64,000 nt of DNA from Liolophura sinensis (Eukaryota; Mollusca; Polyplacophora; Chitonida; Chitonidae). Below are positions 1-11,965 of the stretch, piece after piece. The position numbers and the translations under genes are program-made. The stretch is taken from contig NC_088303.1 of NCBI RefSeq assembly GCF_032854445.1, positions 17,491,501 through 17,555,500 on the forward strand, written 5' to 3'. Within the stretch, counting starts at the first letter, position 1. Every line of letters starts with the position of its first letter. The notes beneath the pieces are model-generated. The model saw only the letters and a program-made list of their open reading frames with translations. It was not told the DNA's origin and did no database searches.

Positions 1-1569
1 GACGTAAAGCCCCATTCCAACAAATAAATAAAATATTTAATAAGTGATTAGATTTTGTTACCAGTTGGCCTACAGGTTTACACCATCTTGGTGGGCTACT
101 GCTTCTCTGTAATACAACTGAACTACACCTAGAAAAGTTAATCTGATTCGGTTGCACACTTTCTGATGATGACTTTTGCTACTGAATGGTTGGCAGGTAT
201 AAGTATGCAGGTCGTCTGTGAGGTGCGGCTCGCGATGCGGACCAAGCCTCTTGAACAATGAGATTGCGTGCTCAAATCCATAGGCATCTCCAGTTGCTAT
301 ATTTGTTGGGATCTTTGGGAAGGGCCATGGCTAAATTTGCACATTTTTAATCACCCATAAATCTTCCTGTCGTAATATAATAACAATAATAATCTGGGAC
401 ACCACTTAAAATCCGGCCAAATAAACAAATGAATGTTTGTCCTTGTCTGAATGTGTAGGCCTACATTGTGATGTGTGAGGCATCGTATTGCATGTGTACT
501 TGTTTTCCGATAAGTGACATCGTGCATGGCAGACATAACGAAAAGTGTAGTTCTTTACAGTACATTTCACCAGATATGTTTCTTTATTATTTATGCATCA
601 GTGAACTCCCAGTATTTCCTTCACTGATAAAAATGATATCTTCACTTAGATATCACTTTTGTTATTACATTTTCAATTACACTCCTGGAGACCTTGATTC
701 ACAAGGCCGTGCACTTCCGCGCAATATATCGTTCGCCAAAAAGAGAGGTAGAAATTCTTCATGTGCTTAATTTACGTAAATACCTATATTGCATTAGCAT
801 TAAGCACCTTTGTAAAATGTATAATTACTTACAGGCAGCGTTTAAAACTGTAAAATGATTTTGTGAGCGCGGACGTGAACGAAATTTCAGCGCGTATGAA
901 TAGAATCGGAAATAGAACGAAGATGGCGCATTGCTTATTTTTTTCACGGATGCAACAGATAAACTGATACGAATGTATACACATGTAGAGAAAATGTCAG
1001 GATATAAATAATAAATAGGTCACCATAAATATTGTTCTCGTGAAAGGTATAAAATGATAACCCACTCGAAGCTTGGAGTCTCGTGGGTTATCACTTCCAC
1101 CTCTCACTCGAACAATATTTATGGTATTCAACTTTCACTGTGCAATATCCTCTATGTAGGGGCCTACTGACGAGGAAAAAAAACACATGTCAAATTTGAT
1201 TATGATTTTGCATACGTCTGACATATATACTTCACACTGAATTATATCGTGCATTCCCAACAAAATACAGGTCTTTTTCTCGGAAATATTAATTATATTT
1301 ACCTGCTAATTTGTTAGGTTGTAATGATTTTGATATTAGGCCCTAAGAATTACAGTTAAGTATTAGTTAAGTATTACAGGTATTAACTGTAATTTCAGTG
1401 AAGTAATTAGGTATATACGCCAAACGCATGAAAATATGATCGGACCAACTCAATATTTCTATATTTCATGATGCCATCATCAAGAGTAATAAACTAATAT
1501 AGCAGCGGCATACATGTATAATTTATATGTGCAATTTACAGGTATATTTAATGCCTCTCTCCTTTTCAG
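1..1569. other. Intronic or upstream sequence of the coactosin-like gene
   Basis: No coding exon is recognisable here. The first visible coactosin exon opens at 1570 in the middle of a codon, so at least one earlier exon exists, and I did not find it in these bases. The stretch is AT-rich and contains a foldback element at 1022-1125, listed separately. Confidence 0.6.
1022..1125. repeat. Foldback (MITE-like) inverted repeat
   Basis: The outer 16 bases ACCATAAATATTGTTC are perfectly inverted at the other end as GAACAATATTTATGGT. Inside them a second pair, GATAACCCAC and GTGGGTTATC, is also inverted around a short loop. The two nested arms make a hairpin-capable unit of about 104 bp. This resembles a small non-autonomous DNA element, but I cannot show a target-site duplication. 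Confidence 0.7.
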
Positions 1570-3341
1570 ATGACATGTTGGGGTTTGGATATGTACGCAT
1601 CTTCACAGGAGATGAACTGAGCAGAAGAGCTAAATTCGCGTTGATCACGTGGATAGGACAGAACGTCTCACCGCTGAAGAAGGCCAAAATGAGCACCAAT
1701 AAAGCCTTTGTCAAGGAAGTCATCCATGTAAGTGCTATACACACTGTTCCTACGCTAGAATGTAGATGTATGAACTGCATTGTAATATATGGTTACCTGT
1801 GATATTTCCTTATGAAAGTAATCAGCAAAATAACATATATGGGAATATATTTCACTACTGTATTGAATTTATTGAGGTTTCAGTTCATGGTGGATTTGTG
1901 AAGGTGTTTGAAAATTGTTCGTGCGATGATTTGTTTATTTATATATTTGACTGATATTTTAGGCCGTGGTAAAGTTTTCTAAAACTGTAAATAAAATTGG
2001 TTCCCTGTAGGTTTATATAGGGTGGAAGAATAAGCATAGCCCGAGTATAATTATTGTTTTAATTAGTGTGCCCGCTGATGGCCGCTGATTAGAGTTCGAA
2101 TCCAACGGTTGCTGATCCTTTGCTCTCTGATGAATTAAATAAATTATCGGCTGTAGATCAGTGAGTATGGCGGTAGCTGTTATGTTCGGCTTCACTCTGG
2201 TTCGAATACGAGTGGAATTAGATTGCATGAACACTTGCAATCAAAGACCTATAAAATAGCATGGTACACGATTTGGATACTGATTTTATTCATTCGCCAA
2301 GAATATTCCTTTCCAACATCATTGAAAACTTCTGACTGCTTGTCTTCACATGAATCCGTCTTAATTTCGTATAGGCCTACTGTATCTACTTTCTTAGTCC
2401 TTTGGCGGTTCCTGTTGACAGTTGTCGTGGGAATTCTCCCTGCTACTGTTGATTTGGAACGTCCATATGAGTTGACGGCTGGTATACAGATGTCTGTTAG
2501 ATTTGTAAGTCAGAGGGTTTTATGGTCAGTTACCTGACTAAAGATGGCAGTTTTCTCCTCATCTACTGGACATGCCTTGGACATGCTCTACTCCCATAGA
2601 CAGTGAAATACTCTGATGTACAGCGTAAATCTCCTTTCAGTAAACAAATAAATAAAAGTCCACACGAATCGTCGCGTAAGTACCCATGCGTGTTTGCCAA
2701 GATACCCAAAGACCCATCCGCCTACGTCTGAAATATCAATTGAATATTTTATACTAAAAGTTACTGACAAGGTATTTTCATAGAACTACTGCAGCATCGG
2801 TAATGATCTAAGGCTATATTGTAACCATATAGACCTATGGTCCCGAGGCGGAGTGCACAGAGGGTCAATATAGGGACTAGATTTAAGACCGGTATACCCA
2901 TACAATGCGAAAACACTCGTGCAGTTAATATTTTTCTTAACTGAGTGTGTAGGCTGTGTTATGGCCCGAGCATTGACTTAATATGGCTATCTTCCTGTAA
3001 TGGTAACATCTGTCGTCTGCTATCCTCATTTGTGACGTCATGATACTTGCGATGCATCTCCGCTCCTGGCTTTCAACTCGGCCAACAAAACTTGGCTATG
3101 ACAGTGACAGTACGACCTTGCTCTGGAGATCTCATTGCCACGTCGCATTGATTGTATTCGAAAAATAACACACAGTCATTTCATAAAATTTGCAACTACA
3201 TGTTAAATTTTTTTATGGTGTTCTTTATTGCAGAGTTACGCAAAGGAGATTTTGGTAGAGGATTCAGAAGACTTAAACGAGGAAGGCATTCGAGAGTTAC
3301 TAGTGAAGGCAGGCGGAGCGAACTATGGCACGGGGGCTTAA
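1570..3341 (+). CDS. COTL1: Coactosin-like protein, two 3' exons (partial)
   Basis: Two exons, 1570-1727 and 3234-3341, join in phase and give the last 88 residues, ending in TAA at 3339-3341. The acceptors are TTTTCAG and TTGCAG; the donor is GTAAGT. The first exon carries the ADF-homology core GDELSRRAKFALITWIGQNV followed by a lysine-rich stretch and KEVIH. The second gives SYAKEILVEDSEDL and ends KAGGANYGTGA. These match the C-terminal two thirds of coactosin-like proteins (about 142 aa in vertebrates), including the conserved KAGGANY end. Family members bind F-actin and, in mammals, 5-lipoxygenase. The first exon starts with the last two bases of an Asp codon, so about 55 N-terminal residues lie upstream, outside the window. 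An AATAAA at 4420-4425 could be a polyadenylation signal about 1.1 kb after the stop. The family call is firm. Confidence 0.92.
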
Positions 3342-5819
3342 GCCCTGTTCACACTAGTTACATAAATTAGCATATACCTAAGCGTTATCTAACTTCTCAA
3401 TCAGCCCACCTCATCCTATAGCCGCGCTAGACTCCACCTATACGTACAGGATCCACTCATCGACTCTTTAGTGACGCATTCTGATCAGATACACAAGGGT
3501 AGTGCGAAGCTGCTGTATTAGCCTAAATCTCTACTATAAGAAGAAAGCCCCTTTTTCTTTTTGTCGTATAAACTACTGTCTCAGCTGGGAGTCGTTTGTG
3601 TCGTACCATTATCACCGACAGTTAAAAATCAGATATGTATGTTTATGTAGTCAAATTAGATATGTTGGCCTATAGAACAATGTTCCCGCGGTTTCTACTG
3701 TATGAGCGTCTAAAGGATAAACTGTTTTGCTTTTCATATACGTGCGTGTGTTCGTTCTGCCATATTTAGCTGTAACGTCATGTGTCAAACATTGTCATAA
3801 TGGACAGCGCTGACGGCTTCCTGCTGCCGGCATTAGGGGAAGCAAATACGTTTCCTGTAATAATACTTCTAGTATATACTGACAAGACAATGAGTGTATG
3901 TAAATGAGTTCAATGTCTGTAGCAGACAGCTGCACACACCACGATGCCGATATAATAGCAGGTACTTTACCGTCATTGACAGCCAATCGTGTGAGGTGAA
4001 TCACAACTGCAATCTGTTCCACATTTTGTGGGATTGTCTTCAGTAGACTACCATTTAAAACCCGTTTCACCGTCGAACTTATTTAACAAACGCGGACAAT
4101 ATGCTGTCATTTCTTCATTGAGCGTACATAGACATTATAGACGTGTTATTTTCAGTCTACACATATAATACCTGACATTTTGCCTATCTCCCTATACATC
4201 AGAGCGAGTTAAACATGCATGTACACAGAACTGAGCTCCACTTTTGTAAACGTGTGCATGTGTGTATATACCTCAGTCTTGTTTACAAGATGATGTGACT
4301 TGAGTAACTTATCGAAGATGTCTCGGAGGGTGACTGACTTGTAATTTGAATGTCCTGTAATATGTTTCAACATGAAAATCCAAAGAGATTACATTATGCA
4401 TGTAATGTGTTCTCAAATTAATAAAACCAAAGATGGTACAAGTATATACGTTGGTATTAACCATTGCATTCCTTTCTTTCGCAGGTATATTGTTTCACGT
4501 TAGGTTTATTTGTCAAAATTGATGAAACTTTATCAAACTTTAATGTACCCGAGATAGGCATATACAAGTGATAAATCAACAATCTTTTCCTGAACATTAG
4601 CATCTGGTACCGATGCTCTTTGGTGTACCATCAGCATTGTGAAAATCTGTTGCTGAACAGTGTATTTTACTGTGATCAGGCTTGAGGCATTTACAACAGT
4701 TTTGTCCTAATTCAAAGGTACCAAAGTTAGACTAAATGTCATACCAGAATTAAATCTGATATACTTGAGACCAACCAACATGAATGGGATGTTGCCCCAA
4801 GACCCCAGACTATGGGACTAACGTCTAAGGTTATCTTATTTTGCCAGTTCTTTGCAGGTGTAGGCCTACCTCCATGATCTATACGTGTTGCTTGGGTTTA
4901 ACAACAACCAGGTGGTAGTGCGCAAAGGGGCTTTAACAATTGTATATATTGTCCAGCGTTTTATCGTTCTGTGATTATAGTGTAAAATCGATTAAGTAGG
5001 ATATATTCCTGACCAGTTGCTGTTGATATTTGTCGAAAATACAATTGTATAAATGAGAATGAATGAGAAGTACGATTATTCTGTTCATCGTCAGAGCACA
5101 CTAATATACCGTATATACGTTTCACAGTGAACTGTGGATATGCCTTCATAAAACGGACTGATTTAATCTAGATCTGAGATCTGTTTCATTCTTCCCACCT
5201 TAGCTTTCAGGAATGCATGCTGGAGAGGAGCAGATGTGGAAGCTAAGGTGGGAACATGGCCAACCGATCTCTTAGCTAGTTCAAAACTTGTCTGTAAATA
5301 TATTTTCCTTCATTGGATGTCACAGTGTAATTGATAAACTCTTTACCTAATTAAAGATATTGGATATTAATAGTCATCTTTATAGTGGAGTAATGTCTCT
5401 AATTAGTTCAATTAGCTTCAAACCCTCTTCACCGCTTCCATGTTGCATGCGCGTAACTTGCATCTAACAATGTATTTCATTGGAGAAAATCCATTCCAAA
5501 CGCCGTATCGTTGACCACTTTTCAGTTTGTTATCGTGCTGACATATTAAGTTATTAACTCCGGACGCATGTATAGCGTTCTAACTGAACACACATTTTTA
5601 CTTACGGAATTTTTACTTTACGGAAATTTGTACGAGCGCAAATATTATTGATATTTGTGATATGTTCATTATAAAGGAATTTTCTCGAATAAATGCTTAC
5701 AAATGCAACTTCACTGATTCGTGTTTGGAAAATTTCATTTGCAAGTATGTTGGTATTTGAATTCCAACCGTTTAAACTCAGTCTTGGACATGGAAATGGG
5801 AGATTCTCGGCCTGCTTTC
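3342..5819. other. COTL1 3' UTR and intergenic sequence
   Basis: No gene is supported here. The start is probably the COTL1 3' UTR. A strong inverted repeat lies at 5195-5253. The remaining short open frames have no recognisable content. Confidence 0.5.
5195..5253. repeat. Short inverted repeat (stem-loop)
   Basis: TTCCCACCTTAGCTTTC is mirrored about 25 bases later by GGAAGCTAAGGTGGGAA, with a single mismatch over 17 bases. It could be the ends of a very small foldback element or a structured RNA segment. No gene context decides between these. Confidence 0.6.
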
Positions 5820-6440
5820 ACTCCTTGTGGGTTTTAGTGACAATAATCGGTCAACACCGTTTTCTAGACCTCGAAAGGGCGCAAAATATTCCTCACTATT
5901 GATCAACATGACGCTTAGAGGTATAAAGAGCAAGAGAAGATCCAGTTAGAGCCCTACATATTCCTGACTCTTGGTCGTCGTGGCGTTAAGAAGTTTAAAT
6001 GACAAGAAAAGGTCCCACCCAGTATGTATTCCTGGCTCGATCAGCGTGGTAATTATAGGTTTGAATTGCAATTAGAGAGGAGTCAAGAAGAATGAATGAT
6101 TATGGCTGAGCCAGAAAGAGCCTTGTATATTTCTGACAGCTGATTGACAAGACACCAGTAGGCTGGAATGTCGAGAGAACAGCCAGAAAGAGCTTATATT
6201 TCTGACCGCTCCTCAGCATGACGCCAATAGGTTTGAATGACGAGACAAATCAGGAAGAGCGTAGTATTGTTCTGACCGCTGGTCAGTAAGACGCCAGTAG
6301 GTTTGAATGTCAAGAGAAGAGCCAGAAATAGCCAAGCATATTTCTGTCTGCTAGTCGTCATGCTTATAGACTTGAATGACGACAGAACACCCGATTCCAC
6401 AAAGCCATTCCTGACTTGAGTCAGAATTAAAAATCTCGTC
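5820..6440. repeat. Degenerate ~85-bp tandem repeat
   Basis: Successive blocks share the order 'tatttctgaccgctggtc', 'gacgccagtaggtttgaatg', 'agagaagagccagaa'. Copies have drifted strongly. Related blocks recur at about 6890-7100, separated by unrelated sequence, so this is an old array. Confidence 0.6.
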
Positions 6441-7975
6441 ACAGTGCTTAGATTTGCGTGCTGAAATTTAAATTTTAGCGTGTTTGTCTTAGGGTAACAT
6501 TAGTCGCAACTGTGCCAGGACATTCGCATACAAGTCGCCAACCAAAATGTACGTCCCTGCCGGTAAACAGTCGCCAGGCCAATTTCCACAACAGCGTCAA
6601 CACAAACCACAAAGGAACTAAGAAAGTATATAAAGTAAGAAATCAGGAAAGATTCCTGCAAAGAGACGCAGTCAGCAGTTTTCAGTCATGATGGAAGAAA
6701 GCGAAAATGTTGTAGGCGAATGAATGAAATCAGTATCCAAACGGTGTACCATGCTAGTTGTCGAGAATGAAAATCTGTACATGTATCTCAGTTGGGCTTT
6801 GATTTCAGCTGTTCATATATCCAATGTGGCGATCTATTTAAACACGACAAATATACAGCGGGTTAAGCAGAATTAGACCCAGTTATGTAACAGAGTGTTC
6901 CTGAATGGCAAGAAAAGTGCATGCAAAAGGATTCCAGTTCCAGTGACGAGAGATGAGCCAGATGAGCCCTGCATACATTCGTGGACCGTTGGTCAATGCA
7001 TGTGACGTGAAGAATACTGAACGACAAGAAAAGAACCAAGAGACCATCCACGCAAAATATTCCTAGCTTTAAGTCAGGAAGTTTGCTAGGTCCTGGCGAA
7101 TGGCGGTGCATGCTATCCTTATTCATTAACCTGACTTCCGTTGTGTAAGTGAGAAACACAGCAGAACGGCGTTTCACACCAATCTGGTGAAGAAATGAAA
7201 GAAAAAACACATAATCACATAATCCATAAACACCATTGAATGAAATGATGTATAGCAACGTCAAACTTTTGTGAATGTAAATTATGCGAAAAGAAGTGAT
7301 GCTAACAGTGTACAGAAACAACTGTTACAGAGGTGCATCGAGCATATACATGTCTGACGAATGGACTGATACATAACGCCATCATGCCGGGAACCAATTT
7401 CACTGTCCCGTATATGTTATTTTAAGTCCAAGTCTGCATGGACAAAGGGTGGGTTATTGTGCTGTTCAACCTTTGTTGTGCCTGGAACCCTGGTTTTGGT
7501 AAGACACATCGGATATATTAATGTTGAGACCATTGCAAAATCTGTACGTACCGATATATAATACCATTGCAGAGTATGATGAATCTTAATGAGCTAGTTT
7601 ATCCTCTCCGGTCGTACGTGGAAAGACCTGCAAATCTGTGTTACGCCCTACTCAAGAATATTTCACTTATACGACGGCGGCCAGCATTATGTGCTTAAAA
7701 TATTAACCACGCAAGTAATAAACTTCTGACCGAATGTACTCTCCTCACGTCTCTTTATTAAGATGAAGACACAATCGGCATGCATTTAGGCATTTCATAC
7801 AAACGACAAAATTCATGGCATTATCATTACCTATTTTCAATGGCGGTGTAGTTACAGGAAGCGAAATCTGGACATTTTTAACAGCGACGACAGCAATATC
7901 TGTCGATATCTGTCTTTTAACATAAGTATAAGTATTACAAAATAGAAAACACCGGTGTGTCACAACAGAATATGT

Positions 7976-7978
<3 letters not shown>

Positions 7979-8056
<78 letters not shown>
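7979..8056. repeat. (TA)n microsatellite
   Basis: About 38 uninterrupted TA units, immediately followed by an AT-rich run and the tail half of a SINE. Confidence 0.98.
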
Positions 8057-8063
<7 letters not shown>

Positions 8064-8097
8064 ATTTTTTATATATTAGAAATATATAAAAATTAAT

Positions 8098-8203
8098 TAG
8101 CCCTGCGGATGGTCGTGAGTTTCCTCCTACCATAATACTGGTGGTATAAGTGAAATATTCTTGAGCACGGCGTAAAATACCACTGAAATAAATAAATAAA
8201 TAG
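8098..8203 (+). mobile_element. SINE family A, 5'-truncated copy
   Basis: This carries the family A core (gatggtcgtgagtttcctcc, then taagtgaaatattcttgag and a CGTAAAAT block) and ends in ATAA repeats. The tRNA-like head is missing, as expected for incomplete reverse transcription. Confidence 0.85.
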
Positions 8204-9985
8204 TTTCATAAGGGCTCTGTCCATCTTTTGCAGAATACGATATGAGCTGCAAAAGTATGTTGTATCAGATAAATGTACATATCAATATTAATTCCTACAA
8301 AACCCATGCAATCGCACAGCATCCGAAAGATCCACTTGAGGAAACTGACTGTTGGTGTTTGCAACTGCATTTAAGTGCAGCAGTATTGCTCAAGCTGAGT
8401 CCAGTCTGTTGCAATAATGGTGTCTTTGGAATACTGTTTCCCCACCCTCTGGCTTGTAGTTCTTCCAAATAGTTTGTCGAATGTTCAGTTTTTCTGAAGA
8501 ACGTTTATTTTAACTAATGAAAAGCAAATTCATGAAAGGAAAATACTCGCATAAGCTAAACAAATTTAAACATAATCTAAATGATGGCAAGACATTTATT
8601 TATGTGCAGTATTATGGAAAAGGGTGAATAAATTAAACGAAAAATGTTACATTTTTGAATTTCAGGAAGGAATAGGATGGCATGTATGATCTCACAAATC
8701 CATTCCCATCATATGTCATAGACTCATTGTTATTCAGTTGCTGCAGTCTTTCATATGCTGACGACATGCAGACATACTGATAAATTAGGCCATGGGGAAT
8801 ACCAGATTCCTGATTTTTAGACAGCAGCGCTCAAGTAAACAGGGGAGACAACAATACGGAAACTTTCCCTTTTAACGTTTTGTTGAGAGTAGCCGCCCTT
8901 AAGTGGGGTTTCCCCACTTCCGCTTCATCACAGTGATGAGAACATCTGAAAAGGTGACAGTAGCTGTGGTGACAATGTGGTGACAACGTGGGGTCCGTCT
9001 GGACCAACAGCTATCGATTCGGTAAGTCACTATTACAAAATGTCACAAAAGTTTTCAAGTTCAAAGAGAAAAAATTCATGTAAAGAGAAAAAAAATTCAT
9101 GTACCCACTGACACAGCACACGGCGAAATGTTAGTGTGACTAATCAAATAACTTTTCCAGTTACTTTCATCCAACTTCTCACATTAGCCATAACTTGAAA
9201 TCAGAAATTTTCAAAGGTGTCAGTCAGTGTTATTTTAGAGACTTGAAGTATCACGACCATTAGGGAATTCCAGGAAATACCCATAAATACATGAATTAAA
9301 TACCAGTATTTATAAACTCAACAGTTTTTTTTATCCCTTAGTCCTTCAACAGGTTATATGTCTTAAGGTGGACATGAGAGATAGTATGAGCAGATTAGCT
9401 ACCGGTAAATACAATCTGGCAATCTTATGAATGGTTGCTGTCACACAGTAGAGTGACATCAATTTTTTGAAGTGATTTTCACAATGAACATCTGGGAGAG
9501 GAGGTGGGGTAGGGGTGGGGGGAGATTCAGCGTTTAACAAAGACATCAATCTTTTCTTTTCAACTGCTACAATCTGTAACAAGGAAAGTTTGTAGGGAGC
9601 TTTTTATAATGGGAAAGTCGTGAAACTTTTGTACATATTCTGTGGAATATGATATGGGATTATCAGTTGCCGATGATTCCCAGATGTAGACCAAGCAGAA
9701 CTGAGCACAGCTAATCACTAAAGACGCAGAATATGCACATGTAGGTTGGCCTACTTGGAAACTACATGTTAACATGCAGATCAGATTCTGTTTTCTTGGT
9801 GAGGTAATCCGTATTTTCTGCCTCTCTGACTGATATTGCAGGTGTCTTGGTGACAAGGAGCTGTCAGCAGCACATAGGCCTGTTTATGTCTGTAGAGGTC
9901 ATGTGGTAGAGGTCAGGTCTTCCAGCAATATGATGTGCTGCGAGTTCTGACTTTAACATGTATGTCACACTGGAGACAATATGTA
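8204..9985. other. Intergenic sequence without recognised gene
   Basis: Nothing coding is recognised. A small palindrome, AAGTGGGGTTTCCCCACTT, sits near 8901. A G-rich strip lies near 9490-9525. Confidence 0.5.
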
Positions 9986-9989
9986 ATTA

Positions 9990-10105
9990 ACTACCCAAAG
10001 TTTTTTTACTCTGAGCACCCCAGTTTCCTCTATCAATAAATCTGACCTCCACCACATGTTCAGGTGAAAAATTCTTCAGTTTGGCATTAAACAATCAGTC
10101 CAGTT
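9990..10105 (+). mobile_element. SINE-like tail fragment (third family, C)
   Basis: The block 'agtttcctct..taaatctgacctcc', followed by 'ggtgaaaaattcttcag' and a CATTAAACAATCAG end, is repeated in related form at 23120-23205. A decayed version closes the array at 11885-11965. The layout resembles the 3' part of the other SINEs here. Confidence 0.5.
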
Positions 10106-10204
10106 GTTTTTTATAACACACTATAATATTTAGGCTGCAGAATATTACCCGAGGTTGAATACTTGGAGTTAGCAGGATTAACCTCCTTGTCTTCTACTTT
10201 ATGA

Positions 10205-10522
10205 CACCATGATGTCATCAAAAGTAGGCAGTCCATGGCATGATGTCATCAAAGGTAGGTGATTCATGGCATGATGTCATCAAAAGTAGGCAATCCATTG
10301 CATGATGTCATCAAAAGTAGACTACCCATGATGTCATCAGAAGTAGGCTACCCATTACATGATGTCATCAAAAGTAGACTACCCGTGTCATCCAAATAGG
10401 CTACCCATGATGTCATCAAAAATAGGCTACCGTGATGTCATCAAAAGTAGGCTACCCAAAATGTCAGCAAAAGTAGGCAACCCATGATGTCATCAAAGTA
10501 GGCTACCCATCATATCATCAAA
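10205..10522. repeat. ~26-bp minisatellite (GATGTCATCAAAAGTAGGC)
   Basis: About a dozen imperfect copies of CATGATGTCATCAAAAGTAG plus a short variable linker. It ends just before a SINE family B insertion. No ORF of interest crosses it. Confidence 0.9.
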
Positions 10523-10534
10523 ACTTTATATAGT

Positions 10535-10868
10535 TTCAACTCTCAACACACAACATCAATCTCAGTTCGAGTCACACCTAAGACCTAAAAAAGAGGAAGT
10601 TGTACAGCTTCCACACTTGTCGTTCAGCATTAACGGGATAGTGCAATGACTGATTGACCCGTATCAGTATAATGGCTTGGGTGGAGCGGCTTACTTGCCT
10701 TTGGCAAGTAGTCTCACTGAAGCAGCACTAGATTAAAGATTGGTGGAAATCCATCCTGCAACAAGGAGGTACATTACATTCACTCTAAGGACTCCTCATA
10801 TGACTGAAAAATTATTAAGTATGAGGTTAAACCATAAGCACTCACTCACTCCCTCAATCACTCAGTAC
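10535..10868 (+). mobile_element. SINE family B, near full length
   Basis: This matches the copy at 58366-58722 in reverse complement along most of its length. Shared blocks are 'gagtcacacctaagacc', 'gaggaagttgta', 'gacccgtatcagtataatgg', 'aagcagcacta' and 'ggtggaaatccatcctgc'. The tail is 'atgactgaaaaattattaag', ending in CACTCACTC repeats. Confidence 0.88.
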
Positions 10869-11139
10869 ACACCTTTTATACTTAGTCTGTATCAAATCTC
10901 ATTGATTATTTTCTCTATGTTTGAGAATATCACTATTTTGAGAAACTTTTTTTTCTATAGAGCAACTGTGTAGCTATGGTCATGTTTATGCTACACGCAC
11001 CATTTAATTCCTGACTACTTGTTTATGAACAGTGCATTTGAAGTTCCTTAAGCTCTAGGCAATATGCCTTATATATAGGATTTGATGTGTGGCATGTGAC
11101 TTTAAGTTGTGATATTTGTGATGTACCGCCATTTTAGGG

Positions 11140-11885
11140 CTGTCTAGCTTCCTCTGTGTCGGGGCTGCCTAGTTTCCTCTATGTCGGTGCTGCCCAGTTT
11201 TCTCCATGTCAGGGCTGCCCAGTTTCCTCCATGTCAGGGCTGCCTAGTTTCCTTTATGTCACAGCTTCCCAGTTTCCTCCATGTCAGGGCTGCCCAGTTT
11301 TCTCCATGTCTGGGCTGCATAGTTTCCTCCATGTCAGTGCTGCCTAGTTTCCTCCATGTCAAGGCTGCCCAGTTTCCTCCATGTCAGGGCTGCCTGGTTT
11401 CCTTCGTGTCAGGGCTGCCCAGTTTCCTCCGTGTCAGGGCTGCCCAGTTTCCTCCATGTCAGGGCTGCCTAGTTTCCTCCATGTCAAGGCTGCCTAGTCT
11501 CCTCTACATCAGGGCTGTCCGGCTTCCTCCATGTCAGGGCTGCCCAGTTTCCTCCATGTCAGGGCTGCCTGGTTTCCTTCGTGTCAGGGCTGCCCAGTTT
11601 CCTCCGTGTCAGGGCTGCCCAGTTTCCTCCATGTCAGGGCTGCCTAGTTTCCTCTATGTCAGGGCGGCCTAGTTTCCTCTGTATCGAGGCTGCCTAGTTT
11701 CCTCCATGTCAGGGCTGCCTAGTTTCTGCCATGTCAGGGCTGCCTAGTTTCCTCCATGTCAGGGCTGCCTAGTTTCCTCCATGTCAGGGTTGCCTAGTTT
11801 CCTCTATATCGGGGCTGCACAGTTTCCTCCATGTCAGGGCTGCCTAGTTTCCTCTATGTCAGGGCTGCCTAGTTTTCTCTGTGCA
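11140..11885. repeat. 25-bp minisatellite, about 29 copies
   Basis: The unit is AGTTTCCTCCATGTCAGGGC plus TGCCC or TGCCT, 25 bp. Because 25 is not a multiple of three and the unit lacks stops, two forward frames stay open (up to 163 codons). I regard those frames as a repeat artefact. The array ends in a sequence like the SINE C tail, so it may have grown inside such an element. Confidence 0.95.
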
Positions 11886-11965
11886 CCTGAAGAACTTGAA
11901 GATTCATAATCTTCACCACCAGGGTATATGTTAAATGTTGTTGAGTATGGCATTAAATCTTAAAC

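Noticed and set aside
2080-2240. Two box-B-like strings (GAGTTCGAATCC and GGTTCGAATAC)
   Set aside because: No complete cloverleaf or convincing box A at the right distance.
11156-11672. Open frames of 63 and 163 codons over the 25-bp array
   Set aside because: The repeat unit has no stop in these frames, and the peptide simply repeats the unit; there is no splice or start context.
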